A DNA stretch of 64,000 nucleotides from Bacteroidales bacterium (GTDB taxonomy: Bacteria > Bacteroidota > Bacteroidia > Bacteroidales > 4484-276), in the NCBI GenBank assembly GCA_014860585.1, contig JACZJL010000114.1:1-64000 (forward strand). The letters are read 5' to 3'. The translations under genes were made by a program, and so were the position numbers. Under the pieces are notes generated by a model. That model did not search any database. It was not told where the DNA came from and saw nothing but the letters and a program-made list of their open reading frames with translations. Within the stretch, counting starts at the first letter, position 1; each line of letters starts with the position of its first letter. Positions 25,515 to 35,845 of the stretch are shown piece by piece.

Positions 25515-26867
25515 TTAAAGCCATTTGTGTTCAAAGTCGCAATTAAGAAAACTATCATCAATCCGAATAAATGCCTTACGCGAATTGGCGACGATCCATT
25601 TTTTTATAATCTCTGATTTTTTCTGAAACAGCGCCCAGTTCTGTATCTGGTCATAATCTTCCTCAAGACTTGCACGATGGGGTTGGGTTCTTTTTTTCAG
25701 ATAGAGTAACCGGTAGGCTTCGCTGCCATCCTGATCCTGCATCAAAACGGGAGTTGATAACTGTCCGACCTCTATTTTGTCAATTACAAAGAAAACTTTT
25801 GGATCCAATTCTTCTGGAGACCATTGGGTACCCCCTGTGTTAGGGTTGATCATAATACCTGCGTTGTTGCGTGATGGGTCGGTGGAGAATTTTGTTACTG
25901 CCTCCTCGAACGTGAGAGAATCAAGTCGAATTAATTGTGCAATGCTATCCAGAAAATTACGTGCATTTAAAAGTTCCTGGGGAGATACCTTGGGCTTCAT
26001 CAGGATATGCCGGACACGCATAAAATCACCGCGCCGTTCAATACCCTGGATGATATGAAATCCGGCTTCGGTTTCGACTATGTCTGATATCTCACCCGGA
26101 TCAAGTTTAAAAGCAATCGTTTCAAATTCAGGGTAAAGTTCACCACGTCCGCGTAATCCAATATCACCCCCCTGTCGTGCTGAACCCGGATCTTCGGAAT
26201 AGAGCACAGCCAATGCTTCAAAACTCTCACCGTTAACAATCCGTTGGCGGTAGGATTGAAGACGTTCTCTGACCTCAAATTTCTCCTCCGGCGAGATGAC
26301 CGGTTTCTTGACAATCTGAGCCAGCTCAACCACTGAACTGATTAACGGAATGCTGTCGGTCGGGATGTTCTTGAAAAACTTGCGTACCTCCGAAGGGGAA
26401 ACTTCAGCAAATTCGGTAATACTTTGCTGCACCTGTTCGATCAATATCTGCTTTTCGATCACATCACTGAGATCGCTTTTGAATTCAGTCACCGATTTAT
26501 CATAGAACTGCTCAAGTTTTTCCTGTGAGCCAAACTGGCCGATAAAATACCGCATTCTCCTGTCTAACTCCGAATTCACCTGGTCAGGCGTGACCACAAC
26601 ACTATCCAGTTCAGCCTGATGTAAGAGCAGTTTTTCGAACAACAAATTTTCCAAAATCATACATTTGGTGGCTTCTTCGCTCTCCTTTACGCCGCCCTGC
26701 ATTCGCATTTGTAAATATTGCTGCTCAATGTCGGATAGCAATATATACTCTTTGCCCACTACAGCTACCACTTCGTCAATCACTACACCCTTTGACTCCT
26801 GACCTGAAGCAGGTTGTTGAAAACAAAAGAGGGTGATCATCAGAACGATTAAGATTGTTTTATTCAT
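25515..26867 (-). CDS. SurA-like peptidyl-prolyl isomerase with two parvulin domains
   Basis: 450 residues with a signal peptide (TILIVLMITLFCFQQPASGQ). The N-terminal SurA chaperone domain (VIDEVVAVVGKEYILLSDIE, about 29-48) is followed by two parvulin domains, about 170-275 (EDPGSARQGGDIGLRGRGEL) and 280-400 (MRVRHILMKPKVSPQE). This is the domain order of SurA, a periplasmic chaperone for outer-membrane beta-barrels. Second-domain residues (RVRHILMKP) look catalytically sound; the first domain starts with ELAQIVKKP and may be inactive. It lies 9 bp from the lipoprotein foldase gene, third in the foldase operon. Confidence 0.9.
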   Translation of the reverse strand: MNKTILIVLMITLFCFQQPASGQESKGVVIDEVVAVVGKEYILLSDIEQQYLQMRMQGGVKESEEATKCMILENLLFEKLLLHQAELDSVVVTPDQVNSELDRRMRYFIGQFGSQEKLEQFYDKSVTEFKSDLSDVIEKQILIEQVQQSITEFAEVSPSEVRKFFKNIPTDSIPLISSVVELAQIVKKPVISPEEKFEVRERLQSYRQRIVNGESFEALAVLYSEDPGSARQGGDIGLRGRGELYPEFETIAFKLDPGEISDIVETEAGFHIIQGIERRGDFMRVRHILMKPKVSPQELLNARNFLDSIAQLIRLDSLTFEEAVTKFSTDPSRNNAGIMINPNTGGTQWSPEELDPKVFFVIDKIEVGQLSTPVLMQDQDGSEAYRLLYLKKRTQPHRASLEEDYDQIQNWALFQKKSEIIKKWIVANSRKAFIRIDDSFLNCDFEHKWL

Positions 26868-26876
26868 GGGTCACTT

Positions 26877-27725
26877 TTAAAAGTATTCGAAGTCATTTTT
26901 TGCCCTCGCCTGTTCGTAAATTTCCTGGTGCATCTCACGGATGAGTTTCTGCTTCCTGTCGTTCAGGATAATGAGCTTGATATTATCCCGCTCATAGAGC
27001 AATGGGGCAATGGTTCCTTTTAGTTTGTATTCGGTAAAATAGATCAGGTGGTAATATGGTGTTTCCTGAATTTCAACAAAACTGTTTTGTTCGAGAAATG
27101 ATTTTGTGTTTTCCACCTGCAAAGGCACCTTTGAAAGGAAACGATTGAATGGTATCCATTCGTCAGTTATGATCGCATAATCTTCGCTAAAATTTACCGC
27201 ATAATATATGAGCGAATCCTGGTTTCTTTCAAAATTCCTTTTGAAAAGTTTTCTCATCTGAGGCAGCTGGGGCGACTCCTCTCTGATTTTGATGTATAAG
27301 AATCGTACAATGTCATCTTTCAGGATGAAGTTGGCGAGGTTGGCTTCGTAATAAGTCAATAATTCCCTGTCGCTAACAATAGTATCCAGGTTCTGACGTA
27401 TCAGTTCGCTTTCGTAAGTATAAATAATGAGCGAATTGCGGTAATCTCTTAACTGTAGGGTAAAATCCTTTTTTTCACTGGTCAGGTTCTTTTCTGCCTG
27501 TTGCAGCAGCAATTGATTTTTAATCCAATTGTTGATGTAGCTGTTGATGATGGCCATACTGTCAGCAGGTGTAGCATCTATTGGAACCAATCCGATCAGT
27601 TCAGACTCATAAAGGTAATTACCATAAACTCTTGCCACAGCACGTTCGTTGGTGATCAAACGGTTGTCGTCGCAGGAGCTGAAAATGATGGCCAGGAGAA
27701 AAAATGAAAATTGGAAAAATCTCAA
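26877..27725 (-). CDS. SurA/PpiD-like periplasmic lipoprotein lacking a clear catalytic domain
   Basis: 282 residues. A lipoprotein signal (FFLLAIIFSSCDDN) puts Cys at about residue 19. The next part (RAVARVYGNYLYESELIGLV, then INNWIKNQLLLQQAEKNL) resembles the SurA N-terminal chaperone helices, and a middle segment (LLTYYEANLANFILKDDIVR) the region linking to parvulin domains. No full parvulin domain is recognisable. It is therefore probably a membrane-anchored holdase for outer-membrane proteins. Its position between two PPIase genes with 9-bp gaps on both sides supports a shared job. Confidence 0.78.
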   Translation of the reverse strand: MRFFQFSFFLLAIIFSSCDDNRLITNERAVARVYGNYLYESELIGLVPIDATPADSMAIINSYINNWIKNQLLLQQAEKNLTSEKKDFTLQLRDYRNSLIIYTYESELIRQNLDTIVSDRELLTYYEANLANFILKDDIVRFLYIKIREESPQLPQMRKLFKRNFERNQDSLIYYAVNFSEDYAIITDEWIPFNRFLSKVPLQVENTKSFLEQNSFVEIQETPYYHLIYFTEYKLKGTIAPLLYERDNIKLIILNDRKQKLIREMHQEIYEQARAKNDFEYF

Positions 27726-27734
27726 ATCAGGTGA

Positions 27735-29768
27735 CTATTTTATTGTCGAAAGAACGTCCTGGTTAACTGTTACAGTATATTTCTCCCTCAATTGTTTCAA
27801 CCACTCCTGCTCAAGATAATTTTGATAATCAGCTGTAATTATACCCCTGGCTTCGCTTAATGATTTTGTTTCCGGGTCAAGTAAATCTTTGATCACTGCA
27901 AATCCAAAACGGTCATCTTTTTCTTGAACAACCGGTGATATCCCTTTTTTCCACTCAATATTGTCAATGATAAAGTCTTCCTCCTTTGGGAATTTTCTTT
28001 CGGTGATAGTGATCTCATTGGTTTCGTCAGCGTTGAAGGCTTCTTTGATCTGATCAACACTCATTCGCTGCTCTGCCATGGCATGGGCCTTCTCAGCTCC
28101 ATTTTTTGTTGTTGAAGTCATCAGGATAGCATCAACCCTGCTTCCCCACATGTAATTCACCCGGTTCTTTTCATAAAAATCTTTTAATCCTGTCGTATCT
28201 TTAATGGCTTTACTCCATACTTTCTGATCCGTAAGTTCAAAGAGCAAGATGCCGTCACGGTATTCTTTAACCAGCGCTTTAAACTCTGGATGTTTTTCCT
28301 CAAGGCGGGCATCTTCGTATTGTATTGCGTTGTCTTCGATGAATTTATCAAAGCTACGGTCAACAAATTGAACTACGGTTTCCTTTGGATTGATAGACTG
28401 ATTTTTGGCCAGATATTCAGCAAACTCCTGTTGATAATATTCCTTGTCGCCTAACCTGGCAATCACACTATTTAGGCCGGCGGCTTGTTCAACTTCCCAT
28501 TTTCTGCTGTAAATGCTTGAATCAATCACATTGTAAAAGGCTTCAATCGCTTTGTCAAATTTCTTGAATGGGGCTTCTTGTTTAATTCGCCTTATGATGG
28601 ACTCCTTGCTTAAATTAGCACGGGTGTCCTTTGTCAGACTTTGTTTCAGGTTAGCTTTTTCGTCTTCGAAAGTACCGATAGGTTTAACATCAATCAGCTT
28701 GATGATGTGCCATCCATAGGAGGTTAACACAGGCTCAGAAATCTGTCCGGTATCTGCAATAGTCCGGATGCCATCGATAAACTGCGGCACCATACGATTG
28801 GAGCTGAACCATGGGAGTACTCCGCCATTCATTGAGGAACTTTTATCGTCGGAAAATTTCCGAACCAAAGTGTCCCATTCAGCACCCGATTTCAGTGCAT
28901 TATAAAGAGAGTCGGCTTTTGCTTTCAGTTGAGCATTGTTTTCATCAGTGGGTTCCTGGGGCGTTTGCAAAAAGAGATGTGCAACCTGTACCCTTCCAAG
29001 CGCAGGCTTTTTATCCTGAAGTTTTACCAAATGGAATCCAAATTGGGTTCTGACCGGTTGTGAAACCTCGCCAACTTTCAAATTGTATGCTGCCTCCTCG
29101 AATGGATAGACCATATCGAAAACTGAGAAATAACCGATATCGCCTTTGTTTCCTTTACGGGCAGGCTGGAAGCCGCGTGCAGCCATATCGCGAGCAGACG
29201 GGTCGTCAGAAACCTCGGCAGCAACTTCACCGAAATCTTCTCCGTTTTCGACTATCCGCTTTCTGATTCCCATAATTTTGTTGTAGGCTTCAATGGTATC
29301 TTGTGTGGGGGCAAACTGGTCAAGGGTGATGAGGATATGGCTGGCGCGGATGTCATATTTCTTTCGCTCATAAGCCTGTTCAAGCATTTGATTGTTTAAA
29401 TCCTCGTCCACAAAATATGGCTTGGCCAATTGATCACGGTATCCTTTCAACTCGTTTATAAATGAGGGAACCGTGTCAAGACCCAAGTCTTCGGCCTCTT
29501 TTACCTTTAGTTTAAAATTGATGTACAAATCAAGATACTCCTCAAGCGACTTACGATCAAGCACCTCGCCTTCAACGTTGTTTTTTTGATAAACGGCCAT
29601 GAATTCCGAAACAGTGATGTTTTGATTCCCGATACTCAGCAAAACGGGGTCTTTGTCTTTTTGAGCAAACAGGGTAAGCGTTGAGATGGTTAAAATGGCA
29701 ACAAGCAGTGTTGATTTGACCAGTTGCGGTATTTGTTTGTGTTTCACTGAATAACTCTGTTTTTGCAT
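27735..29768 (-). CDS. PpiD/SurA-like peptidyl-prolyl isomerase, large
   Basis: About 677 residues from the internal Met (MQKQSYSVKHK), which gives a proper signal peptide (STLLVAILTISTLTLFAQ); the longer frame to 29819 adds 17 residues. Two parvulin domains follow a chaperone-like N-terminus: RASHILITLDQFAPTQD (about 140) with GNKGDIGYFSVFDMVYPFEE, and GRVQVAHLFLQTPQEPTDE (about 265) with MNGGVLPWFSSNRMVPQF. The remaining 300 residues are helical and may form a second chaperone arm. It acts in the periplasm on unfolded outer-membrane proteins. It leads the foldase operon, about 100 bp after guaB on the same strand. Confidence 0.9.
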   Translation of the reverse strand: MQKQSYSVKHKQIPQLVKSTLLVAILTISTLTLFAQKDKDPVLLSIGNQNITVSEFMAVYQKNNVEGEVLDRKSLEEYLDLYINFKLKVKEAEDLGLDTVPSFINELKGYRDQLAKPYFVDEDLNNQMLEQAYERKKYDIRASHILITLDQFAPTQDTIEAYNKIMGIRKRIVENGEDFGEVAAEVSDDPSARDMAARGFQPARKGNKGDIGYFSVFDMVYPFEEAAYNLKVGEVSQPVRTQFGFHLVKLQDKKPALGRVQVAHLFLQTPQEPTDENNAQLKAKADSLYNALKSGAEWDTLVRKFSDDKSSSMNGGVLPWFSSNRMVPQFIDGIRTIADTGQISEPVLTSYGWHIIKLIDVKPIGTFEDEKANLKQSLTKDTRANLSKESIIRRIKQEAPFKKFDKAIEAFYNVIDSSIYSRKWEVEQAAGLNSVIARLGDKEYYQQEFAEYLAKNQSINPKETVVQFVDRSFDKFIEDNAIQYEDARLEEKHPEFKALVKEYRDGILLFELTDQKVWSKAIKDTTGLKDFYEKNRVNYMWGSRVDAILMTSTTKNGAEKAHAMAEQRMSVDQIKEAFNADETNEITITERKFPKEEDFIIDNIEWKKGISPVVQEKDDRFGFAVIKDLLDPETKSLSEARGIITADYQNYLEQEWLKQLREKYTVTVNQDVLSTIK

Positions 29769-29866
29769 CTGATGAGGTTCTTTATTGATGTTAATTAATT
29801 TATTATATTTAAGTTTCATTTACGATTAAACAGCCTGATTATTTTATGATTAAGAGTAAAAAACAA

Positions 29867-31339
29867 CTAAAATTTGCTGTAGTTCGGCGCCTCACGTGTA
29901 ATGGTGATGTCGTGAGGATGGCTCTCAGTAACACCGGCAGCGGTGATTTTGATGAATCTCGCTTTTTGCAGATCATTTATATTACGCGAGCCCGTGTAAC
30001 CCATGCCAGCCCGGAGGCCACCTACCAGCTGATGGATTACTTCGCTCAATGTTCCTTTAAAAGGTACTCTGCCAACGATCCCTTCAGGTACTAATTTTTT
30101 AATGTCGTCTTCCATATCCTGGAAATAGCGATCCTTCGATCCCATTTGCATGGCTTCGATTGAGCCCATACCCCTGTAGGTTTTATATTTTCTGCCCTCA
30201 AAAATGATGGTGTCTCCGGGTGATTCATCCACACCGGCAAAAAGTGAGCCGGCCATGATTGAATTTGCACCTGCAGCAATAGCTTTTGCAATATCTCCGG
30301 TATAGCGGATTCCGCCGTCAGCAATCACCGGAATACCGGTATTTTTAATTGCACGTGCCACTTCATACACCGCCGAAAGTTGAGGAATGCCAACACCAGC
30401 AATAATTCTTGTGGTGCAGATTGACCCCGGCCCAATACCAACCTTTACTGCATTGGCTCCGGCTTTCACAAGGTCACGGGCAGCCTCGGCAGTACCAATG
30501 TTTCCAACAACCAGTTGAAGATCGGGATATTTTTGCCTGATCATTCTCGTGGTCTCTAAAACACCCCTTGAATGGCCATGGGCAGTATCTATTACAATAG
30601 CGTCCACCTGGTTTAGCACCAACTCATCAACCCGGTCCATTGTATCAGCACCAACACCTACGGCCGCTGCTACACGCAGTCGTCCACGTTCATCCTTGCA
30701 TGCATTTGGTCTGGCTTTAATTTTAATGATGTCTTTATAGGTGATCAGTCCGACCAGCCTGAAATCCTTATCAACTACCGGTAGTTTTTCAATTTTATAT
30801 TGCTGAAGAATGTCTCCTGCTTTTTCAAAATCGGTAAATTCCGTGGTAGTTACAAGGTTTTCCTTGGTCATGATTTCGTCCACAGGACGGAACAGATTTC
30901 TCTCAAAACGCAAGTCGCGGTTAGTAATGATACCCACCAGACGGTTTTCTTTATCAACCACCGGAATTCCTCCGATACTAAATTCTTTCATGATATGCAG
31001 AGCATCCTCCACCCTTGCTGTCTTGTCAAGCGTGATCGGGTTGAGAATCATTCCATTCTCGGCACGCTTAACCTTTTTCACTTCAATACCCTGCTTCTCA
31101 ATATCCATGTTTTTGTGCAACACACCAATGCCACCCTCCTGTGCAATAGCGATGGCGAGTTTATGCTCAGTTACTGTATCCATTGCCGCTGATACAATTG
31201 GAATGTTCATCCGGATGCCGGTGGTGAAATGCGTTGATAGGTCTACTTCGCGGGGCAATACTTCGCTATATGCCGGAAGCAGCAACACATCATCGTAGGT
31301 CAATCCCTCGCCGGTAAATTTATCTTGATATTGAACCAT
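29867..31339 (-). CDS. guaB: Inosine-5'-monophosphate dehydrogenase
   Basis: About 490 residues. It oxidises IMP to XMP with NAD+, the committed step to GTP. The TIM-barrel is split by two CBS domains (about 95-210, [19 protein letters not shown] and [20 protein letters not shown]). The catalytic loop [20 protein letters not shown] carries the active-site Cys near residue 300, followed by [19 protein letters not shown] and the flap ([22 protein letters not shown]). The open frame extends to 31366, but a -7 element at 31364-31371 sits on that upstream start, so the ATG at 31337-31339 is used. Confidence 0.97.
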   Translation of the reverse strand: MVQYQDKFTGEGLTYDDVLLLPAYSEVLPREVDLSTHFTTGIRMNIPIVSAAMDTVTEHKLAIAIAQEGGIGVLHKNMDIEKQGIEVKKVKRAENGMILNPITLDKTARVEDALHIMKEFSIGGIPVVDKENRLVGIITNRDLRFERNLFRPVDEIMTKENLVTTTEFTDFEKAGDILQQYKIEKLPVVDKDFRLVGLITYKDIIKIKARPNACKDERGRLRVAAAVGVGADTMDRVDELVLNQVDAIVIDTAHGHSRGVLETTRMIRQKYPDLQLVVGNIGTAEAARDLVKAGANAVKVGIGPGSICTTRIIAGVGIPQLSAVYEVARAIKNTGIPVIADGGIRYTGDIAKAIAAGANSIMAGSLFAGVDESPGDTIIFEGRKYKTYRGMGSIEAMQMGSKDRYFQDMEDDIKKLVPEGIVGRVPFKGTLSEVIHQLVGGLRAGMGYTGSRNINDLQKARFIKITAAGVTESHPHDITITREAPNYSKF

Positions 31340-31363
31340 TTGCTGTTTCTCTAAAATTGGTGG

Positions 31364-31371
31364 CAAAATTA
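31364..31371 (-). promoter_or_regulatory. -7 promoter element of guaB
   Basis: Minus-strand TAATTTTG matches TAnnTTTG, 25 bp before the chosen ATG. It overlaps the longest-frame start and so decides the start site. Confidence 0.6.
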
Positions 31372-31468
31372 GAAAAATTACTTGGAAATTTGCTTATAAA
31401 GTTATCTTACTATGATTTTGGTTACAGTTACCCCATAAATATCTTATTTTGCAAATTAAAATGTTGTC

Positions 31469-31936
31469 ATGAACGAACAGATCAAAAGCATCAACCTCAG
31501 GGTTTATGGAATTGTTATCAATGAGAAACATCAGCTTTTAGTCACAGATGAATTCCGGTTGGGATTGCGCATGACCAAACTCCCTGGTGGAGGGCTAAAT
31601 CCTGGAGAAGGAACAATTGATTGTCTTAAGCGCGAATTCATGGAAGAGTTAGGACAGGAAATTATAGGGATAGATCATTTCTATACTACCGATTACTTCC
31701 AGGTTACCAGTTTGTTGAAAGAACCACAGCAGTTGATCAGTATCTATTATCTGGTAAAGATATTATCATGGCATCAAATTGAAACAAAAGAAAAGCCTTT
31801 TGACTTTGAGGATGTAGATGGTGCTCAATCCTTTCGCTGGGTTGATCTGGAGTCATTTCAGACTGTAGAACTTACCTTCCCGATTGATCGGAAAGTGCTG
31901 AAAATGCTAAAAGAAAAGAATTTTTCAAACCGCTAA
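31469..31936 (+). CDS. Nudix hydrolase
   Basis: 155 residues. The Nudix box is complete: GGGLNPGEGTIDCLKREFME followed by ELGQE (about 41-64), matching G-x5-E-x7-REUxEExGU. Nudix enzymes hydrolyse nucleoside diphosphates linked to another moiety, and the substrate cannot be deduced. The gene runs opposite to guaB, with a 130-bp spacer that holds the guaB promoter and a near-match TTATTTTG on this strand. It converges on the large histidine kinase gene. Confidence 0.9.
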   Translation: MNEQIKSINLRVYGIVINEKHQLLVTDEFRLGLRMTKLPGGGLNPGEGTIDCLKREFMEELGQEIIGIDHFYTTDYFQVTSLLKEPQQLISIYYLVKILSWHQIETKEKPFDFEDVDGAQSFRWVDLESFQTVELTFPIDRKVLKMLKEKNFSNR

Positions 31937-31995
31937 GAAATCGATCTTCAGCGATTTACCGTATTCACCGTCTACCGAATAAATCATTGCAAAAT

Positions 31996-34900
31996 TTACA
32001 CGTACAAGGAGTTTTCGATAAACGGCAGGCTAATTGTAAACACCGTACCACTTCCTTGTTTGGACTCAAAACTAATTTGCCCATCCGAATTTGCAATGAT
32101 ACTTTTTACGATGGCAAGACCAAGGCCCATTCCACTTGTTTTTGTAGTGAAATATGGGGAGAAGATTTTTTCAGTTAACTCTGGGGAAATGCCCATTCCG
32201 TTATCCGAGACCTTGATAATACACTGCTGATTTTCTTTCTTTACTTCAACATTAATAGTACCTGATGATTTGCGGCCAATGGCTTGCACAGCGTTTTTAA
32301 TCAGGTTATTAAATGCCCGAAGCAATTGATCTTTATCTGCAAATACAATCACTTGTTCTTCTGAAAAACTCAATGTGATGGTGATGTTCACATAATTTCT
32401 AAATAAGTTGATTGTGGTTTGCATAATGTCAACCACATTTACCGCCTGCTTTCGGGTTGCCGGCATTTTGGCAAAATCCGAAAACTCGGTAGCAATGATC
32501 GAAAGAGCATCAATTTGTTCTATCATTGTTTGCGTGAACTTGTCCAGCCTGCCAGCCCAGTTAGGTGAGTCCTGGGTCCAAGCGCGTTGTAGGTGCTGAA
32601 CGCTGAGTTTCATTGGAGTTAACGGGTTTTTAATTTCATGTGCTACCTGCTTGGCCATCTCACGCCAGGCACTTTCACGTTCTGATCGGGCTAGCAGCTC
32701 AGCGCTGATTGCTAATTCATCAACCATTCGGTTATAGGCATTTACAAGCTGCCCGATTTCATCTGCATGCCTCCATTCAATCTTTTCATTTTTCCCGCCA
32801 AGGTTAAGACCAGCGATCTTACCCATAATTAGCTTAATGGGGCGTGAAACATAATTGGAAATGATTAAAGCTATAATGATCGAAATAGCAATCAGAATAA
32901 CATAAATATTAATATATGCCACAAGAAAGGTTGAGATTTCACGCTTCAGGTCGTTTTCCTTAGCGAAATAGGGAAGATTTAAATAAGCAATCACTTTATT
33001 TCTCTCATTTACAAATGGGATATAGGCCGACAAATAGTCTTGCTTTCCGATATTTTCATTTTGAATAAACAGCGAACTGCTTTTCATCGATAGCTCTTTG
33101 TATGCTCTGGGATTCATCTGCGTACCGATCAATTTCTCATCATAAATCTGCTTACGGGAAGAGGCGATGAGCTTCCCATCCAGGTTGAATAAATTGATAT
33201 CAGTAAAAAACACATTTGAAAACTTTACCAGAAGATCACCTACATATGGTGTAAGATATTCATCAATTTGCTCTTCATTAAAAAGCTTATGTTGCATTTC
33301 AACAAGTATCGAATGAGTTTTTTCGCTCAAAATATCATTGTTTTTCTGAGCATTTAGGTTTTGGATATAAAACAACGTAAAAATACCGATTACCAAAAAT
33401 GAGAATAAAATAACAGCAGACATCGAAAGTTGCAATCTTGTCCGGAAATTAAAACTGATTTTATGGTAGGAAAATGGAAGTATGAAAAAAGTAAATATGA
33501 TCCCTGAAAAGAGCGCATAGAACAGAAACAAATAGGAAAATGGTGCAATAACGTCAAGAATCGTTTTATTTTTTTTGCTGATGATAAGATCACGTGATTC
33601 ATCTATATGATAAATAAAGTGATTGTAGTTGTTCTGATCAATGAATGAATTCTTCACTTCATTTGGCAAGTAACTTGCAAGGGTGAAATTATAGAAATAC
33701 TTTCCTACACGCTGCTGCAATTCACCATGCTGATATTTGGCATACGAATACTCCGAAAGATCAGGACTTCTTATTATTTCACGATCAATCAGCAATTCAG
33801 GAAAACCCAGATCCCGAGCTACATATTTGGGTGTGAGTTCCACAAAAATCCTGATAGGCAGAGATTCGGGCAATTTATTGTTATATTCCAAAACTGCTAT
33901 GTAACCATAGTCTGCAGGTCCAAAATTCAAAAAATATAAATAGGGATTTTGTGTTGCTTTTCCCGAATTCCTGATCATGTTTTCAAAAAATGCCCAACAT
34001 TCCAACTCTTTTTCATCTGGTTTAACAATCAGAAAATCAACGCTATTGCAAACTGTTATTTGATGATCATATTTGCGCCAGTAATCAGAAAAATACACTC
34101 TGCTTAAGTATTTTTCAACTGAATCGAGGTTGTTTGATTGTGATGTGTTAGTATAAATGAAATAATTAATTATGGAGTCGGATAAAATGATATTGACGTT
34201 TTTATCAAATAAATACTCGGCTACTGGATCGCGTTGGTCAGATGCCAGGTATAAAGCTAAAAACTTCCGGTGTTCTCGCTCTTTCTCATTATTGTAGGTA
34301 TGTAAAGCATAGGTAGTGATGAGCGAAAACATCAGAATGTAAAAAACGATAATGCTAAGATTGAATTTCCATTTGCCAATATGAAAGAAACCCCCAAAAG
34401 ATAGAATGTATAATAGAACAAATGAAATGTAAACCCAATTGCACTTCCCATAAAATGAACAAAACACAGCCCATACAGCAAGGACAGAAAGGGCTAAAAT
34501 CGCATAAGTAGATATTCTACCAGCAGCCTTAAACGCCATAAAGGCCATTTTTGAAGTAATCAATAAATAGGTTAATATTGAAATAGAAATGATTAGAAAG
34601 GACAGCATGCTCATCCAGGAAAGGCTAAAAATGTTGTTAAGATTAACTGACACAATAGAATCGTTGATAAGACTGTCGTAGATGAAAATCAGGCCATTGA
34701 AGAAAATAAAAAAATGTAACATCAGAGAAAATGAAAAGAAATACCTGAAGAAAGGTTTCCGTCGCGTGATTTTCCAACTGAATTTATAGTGATAGAAAAC
34801 GAAGAATGCAATGAGTAGTAGAAATATCATATTTATGAAAAGGTCTCCAAGCGAAGGAATCAATTCCGAATGCGCATAATAATGTGGGCCAAAAAAGCTG

Positions 34901-35709
34901 GAATTGTAAAGAATGTTTGGAATCTTAAAGTAGAACAGAACGACCCTAATCAGGATAATATCAAAAATAAAAGCAGTCAAAAACAACAGGTTTTTACCTC
35001 TCCCACTGAAAATTCTGAGATAAATCTCATAAATGAATCCGATAAAGAACAGCAGTGCTAAAAGATAGAACACGAAAAGCATGAACAACTGATGATTTGA
35101 CAATAAGCACTTTTGACTTAAGTCAATCGAAAATAAATAATCACCCTCTTCGGAATAAACAGAACTGCCAGATTCCTTATCAATTGATATCTCCGCTGAA
35201 CACGGAAAACCGAAAGATGGATGAAATTCGTTTTCTAAGTATTTGTTCTGGTAACTATAATTAAACTTAATCAGGTAAACCCCCAAATATTGAGTGGTTC
35301 CGGTTTTTTTCTGTGATAACCGGTAAAAGGCATTTCCTGAAAAAACTATATGATCAGAAAGAGCATTATTTACGAAATCAACCGGGACTGAATTCTCAGT
35401 CCAGAAAACCAATGAGTCAGATTCAAAAATAAAAAAAGCAAACCCATTTTCCTTAAAAGTAAGTTCATATAGGTTAAGTAAAAAAAAGACGGAATCACTA
35501 TTGTTTTCGTAAAATCTTTGAAGATTTTCAAGTTCTGACAAAATTTTCTGATCCTTTTGATTGATCTTTTTTTGCAAGTCATTTATCGTTTTTTGCAAAT
35601 CGACAGATTGCTGATAATATCTACCGGAAAAAACTGCCATAAGGATCATCACCATTGAAGAGATGAGATAAAACTTAACTTTACGACTATTTTGTCCAGA
35701 TGACCACAT
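31996..35709 (-). CDS. Very large membrane histidine kinase, NtrY-like
   Basis: 1237 residues. The N-terminal 770 residues hold a first anchor (VKFYLISSMVMILMAVFSG), an extracytoplasmic segment, then a cluster of about eight membrane helices (about 205-480) and a second extracytoplasmic region. After more helices near 735 and 775 come a sensor segment, a helix near 945, HAMP (SNYVSRPIKLIMGKIAGLNL), then HisKA with the phospho-acceptor H1024 in VAHEIKNPLTPMKLSVQHL, and HATPase boxes NLIKNAVQAIG, SDNGMGIS and SGMGLGLAIVKS. The kinase half is NtrY-like. No response regulator is adjacent. The extended multi-helix N-terminus is the unusual part; its ligand is unknown. Confidence 0.88.
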   Translation of the reverse strand: MWSSGQNSRKVKFYLISSMVMILMAVFSGRYYQQSVDLQKTINDLQKKINQKDQKILSELENLQRFYENNSDSVFFLLNLYELTFKENGFAFFIFESDSLVFWTENSVPVDFVNNALSDHIVFSGNAFYRLSQKKTGTTQYLGVYLIKFNYSYQNKYLENEFHPSFGFPCSAEISIDKESGSSVYSEEGDYLFSIDLSQKCLLSNHQLFMLFVFYLLALLFFIGFIYEIYLRIFSGRGKNLLFLTAFIFDIILIRVVLFYFKIPNILYNSSFFGPHYYAHSELIPSLGDLFINMIFLLLIAFFVFYHYKFSWKITRRKPFFRYFFSFSLMLHFFIFFNGLIFIYDSLINDSIVSVNLNNIFSLSWMSMLSFLIISISILTYLLITSKMAFMAFKAAGRISTYAILALSVLAVWAVFCSFYGKCNWVYISFVLLYILSFGGFFHIGKWKFNLSIIVFYILMFSLITTYALHTYNNEKEREHRKFLALYLASDQRDPVAEYLFDKNVNIILSDSIINYFIYTNTSQSNNLDSVEKYLSRVYFSDYWRKYDHQITVCNSVDFLIVKPDEKELECWAFFENMIRNSGKATQNPYLYFLNFGPADYGYIAVLEYNNKLPESLPIRIFVELTPKYVARDLGFPELLIDREIIRSPDLSEYSYAKYQHGELQQRVGKYFYNFTLASYLPNEVKNSFIDQNNYNHFIYHIDESRDLIISKKNKTILDVIAPFSYLFLFYALFSGIIFTFFILPFSYHKISFNFRTRLQLSMSAVILFSFLVIGIFTLFYIQNLNAQKNNDILSEKTHSILVEMQHKLFNEEQIDEYLTPYVGDLLVKFSNVFFTDINLFNLDGKLIASSRKQIYDEKLIGTQMNPRAYKELSMKSSSLFIQNENIGKQDYLSAYIPFVNERNKVIAYLNLPYFAKENDLKREISTFLVAYINIYVILIAISIIIALIISNYVSRPIKLIMGKIAGLNLGGKNEKIEWRHADEIGQLVNAYNRMVDELAISAELLARSERESAWREMAKQVAHEIKNPLTPMKLSVQHLQRAWTQDSPNWAGRLDKFTQTMIEQIDALSIIATEFSDFAKMPATRKQAVNVVDIMQTTINLFRNYVNITITLSFSEEQVIVFADKDQLLRAFNNLIKNAVQAIGRKSSGTINVEVKKENQQCIIKVSDNGMGISPELTEKIFSPYFTTKTSGMGLGLAIVKSIIANSDGQISFESKQGSGTVFTISLPFIENSLYV

Positions 35710-35845
35710 AAATTAATAAAAAATATTTATCTTCCTAAAATACAGTATGTTAACTTCGAATTAAAATAATGACCAAATTCGAACGATTTCCAATATTTTG
35801 TACAAATGTACCAGAAAACCTAAAACACTGCCAAAGGGGCTCAAA

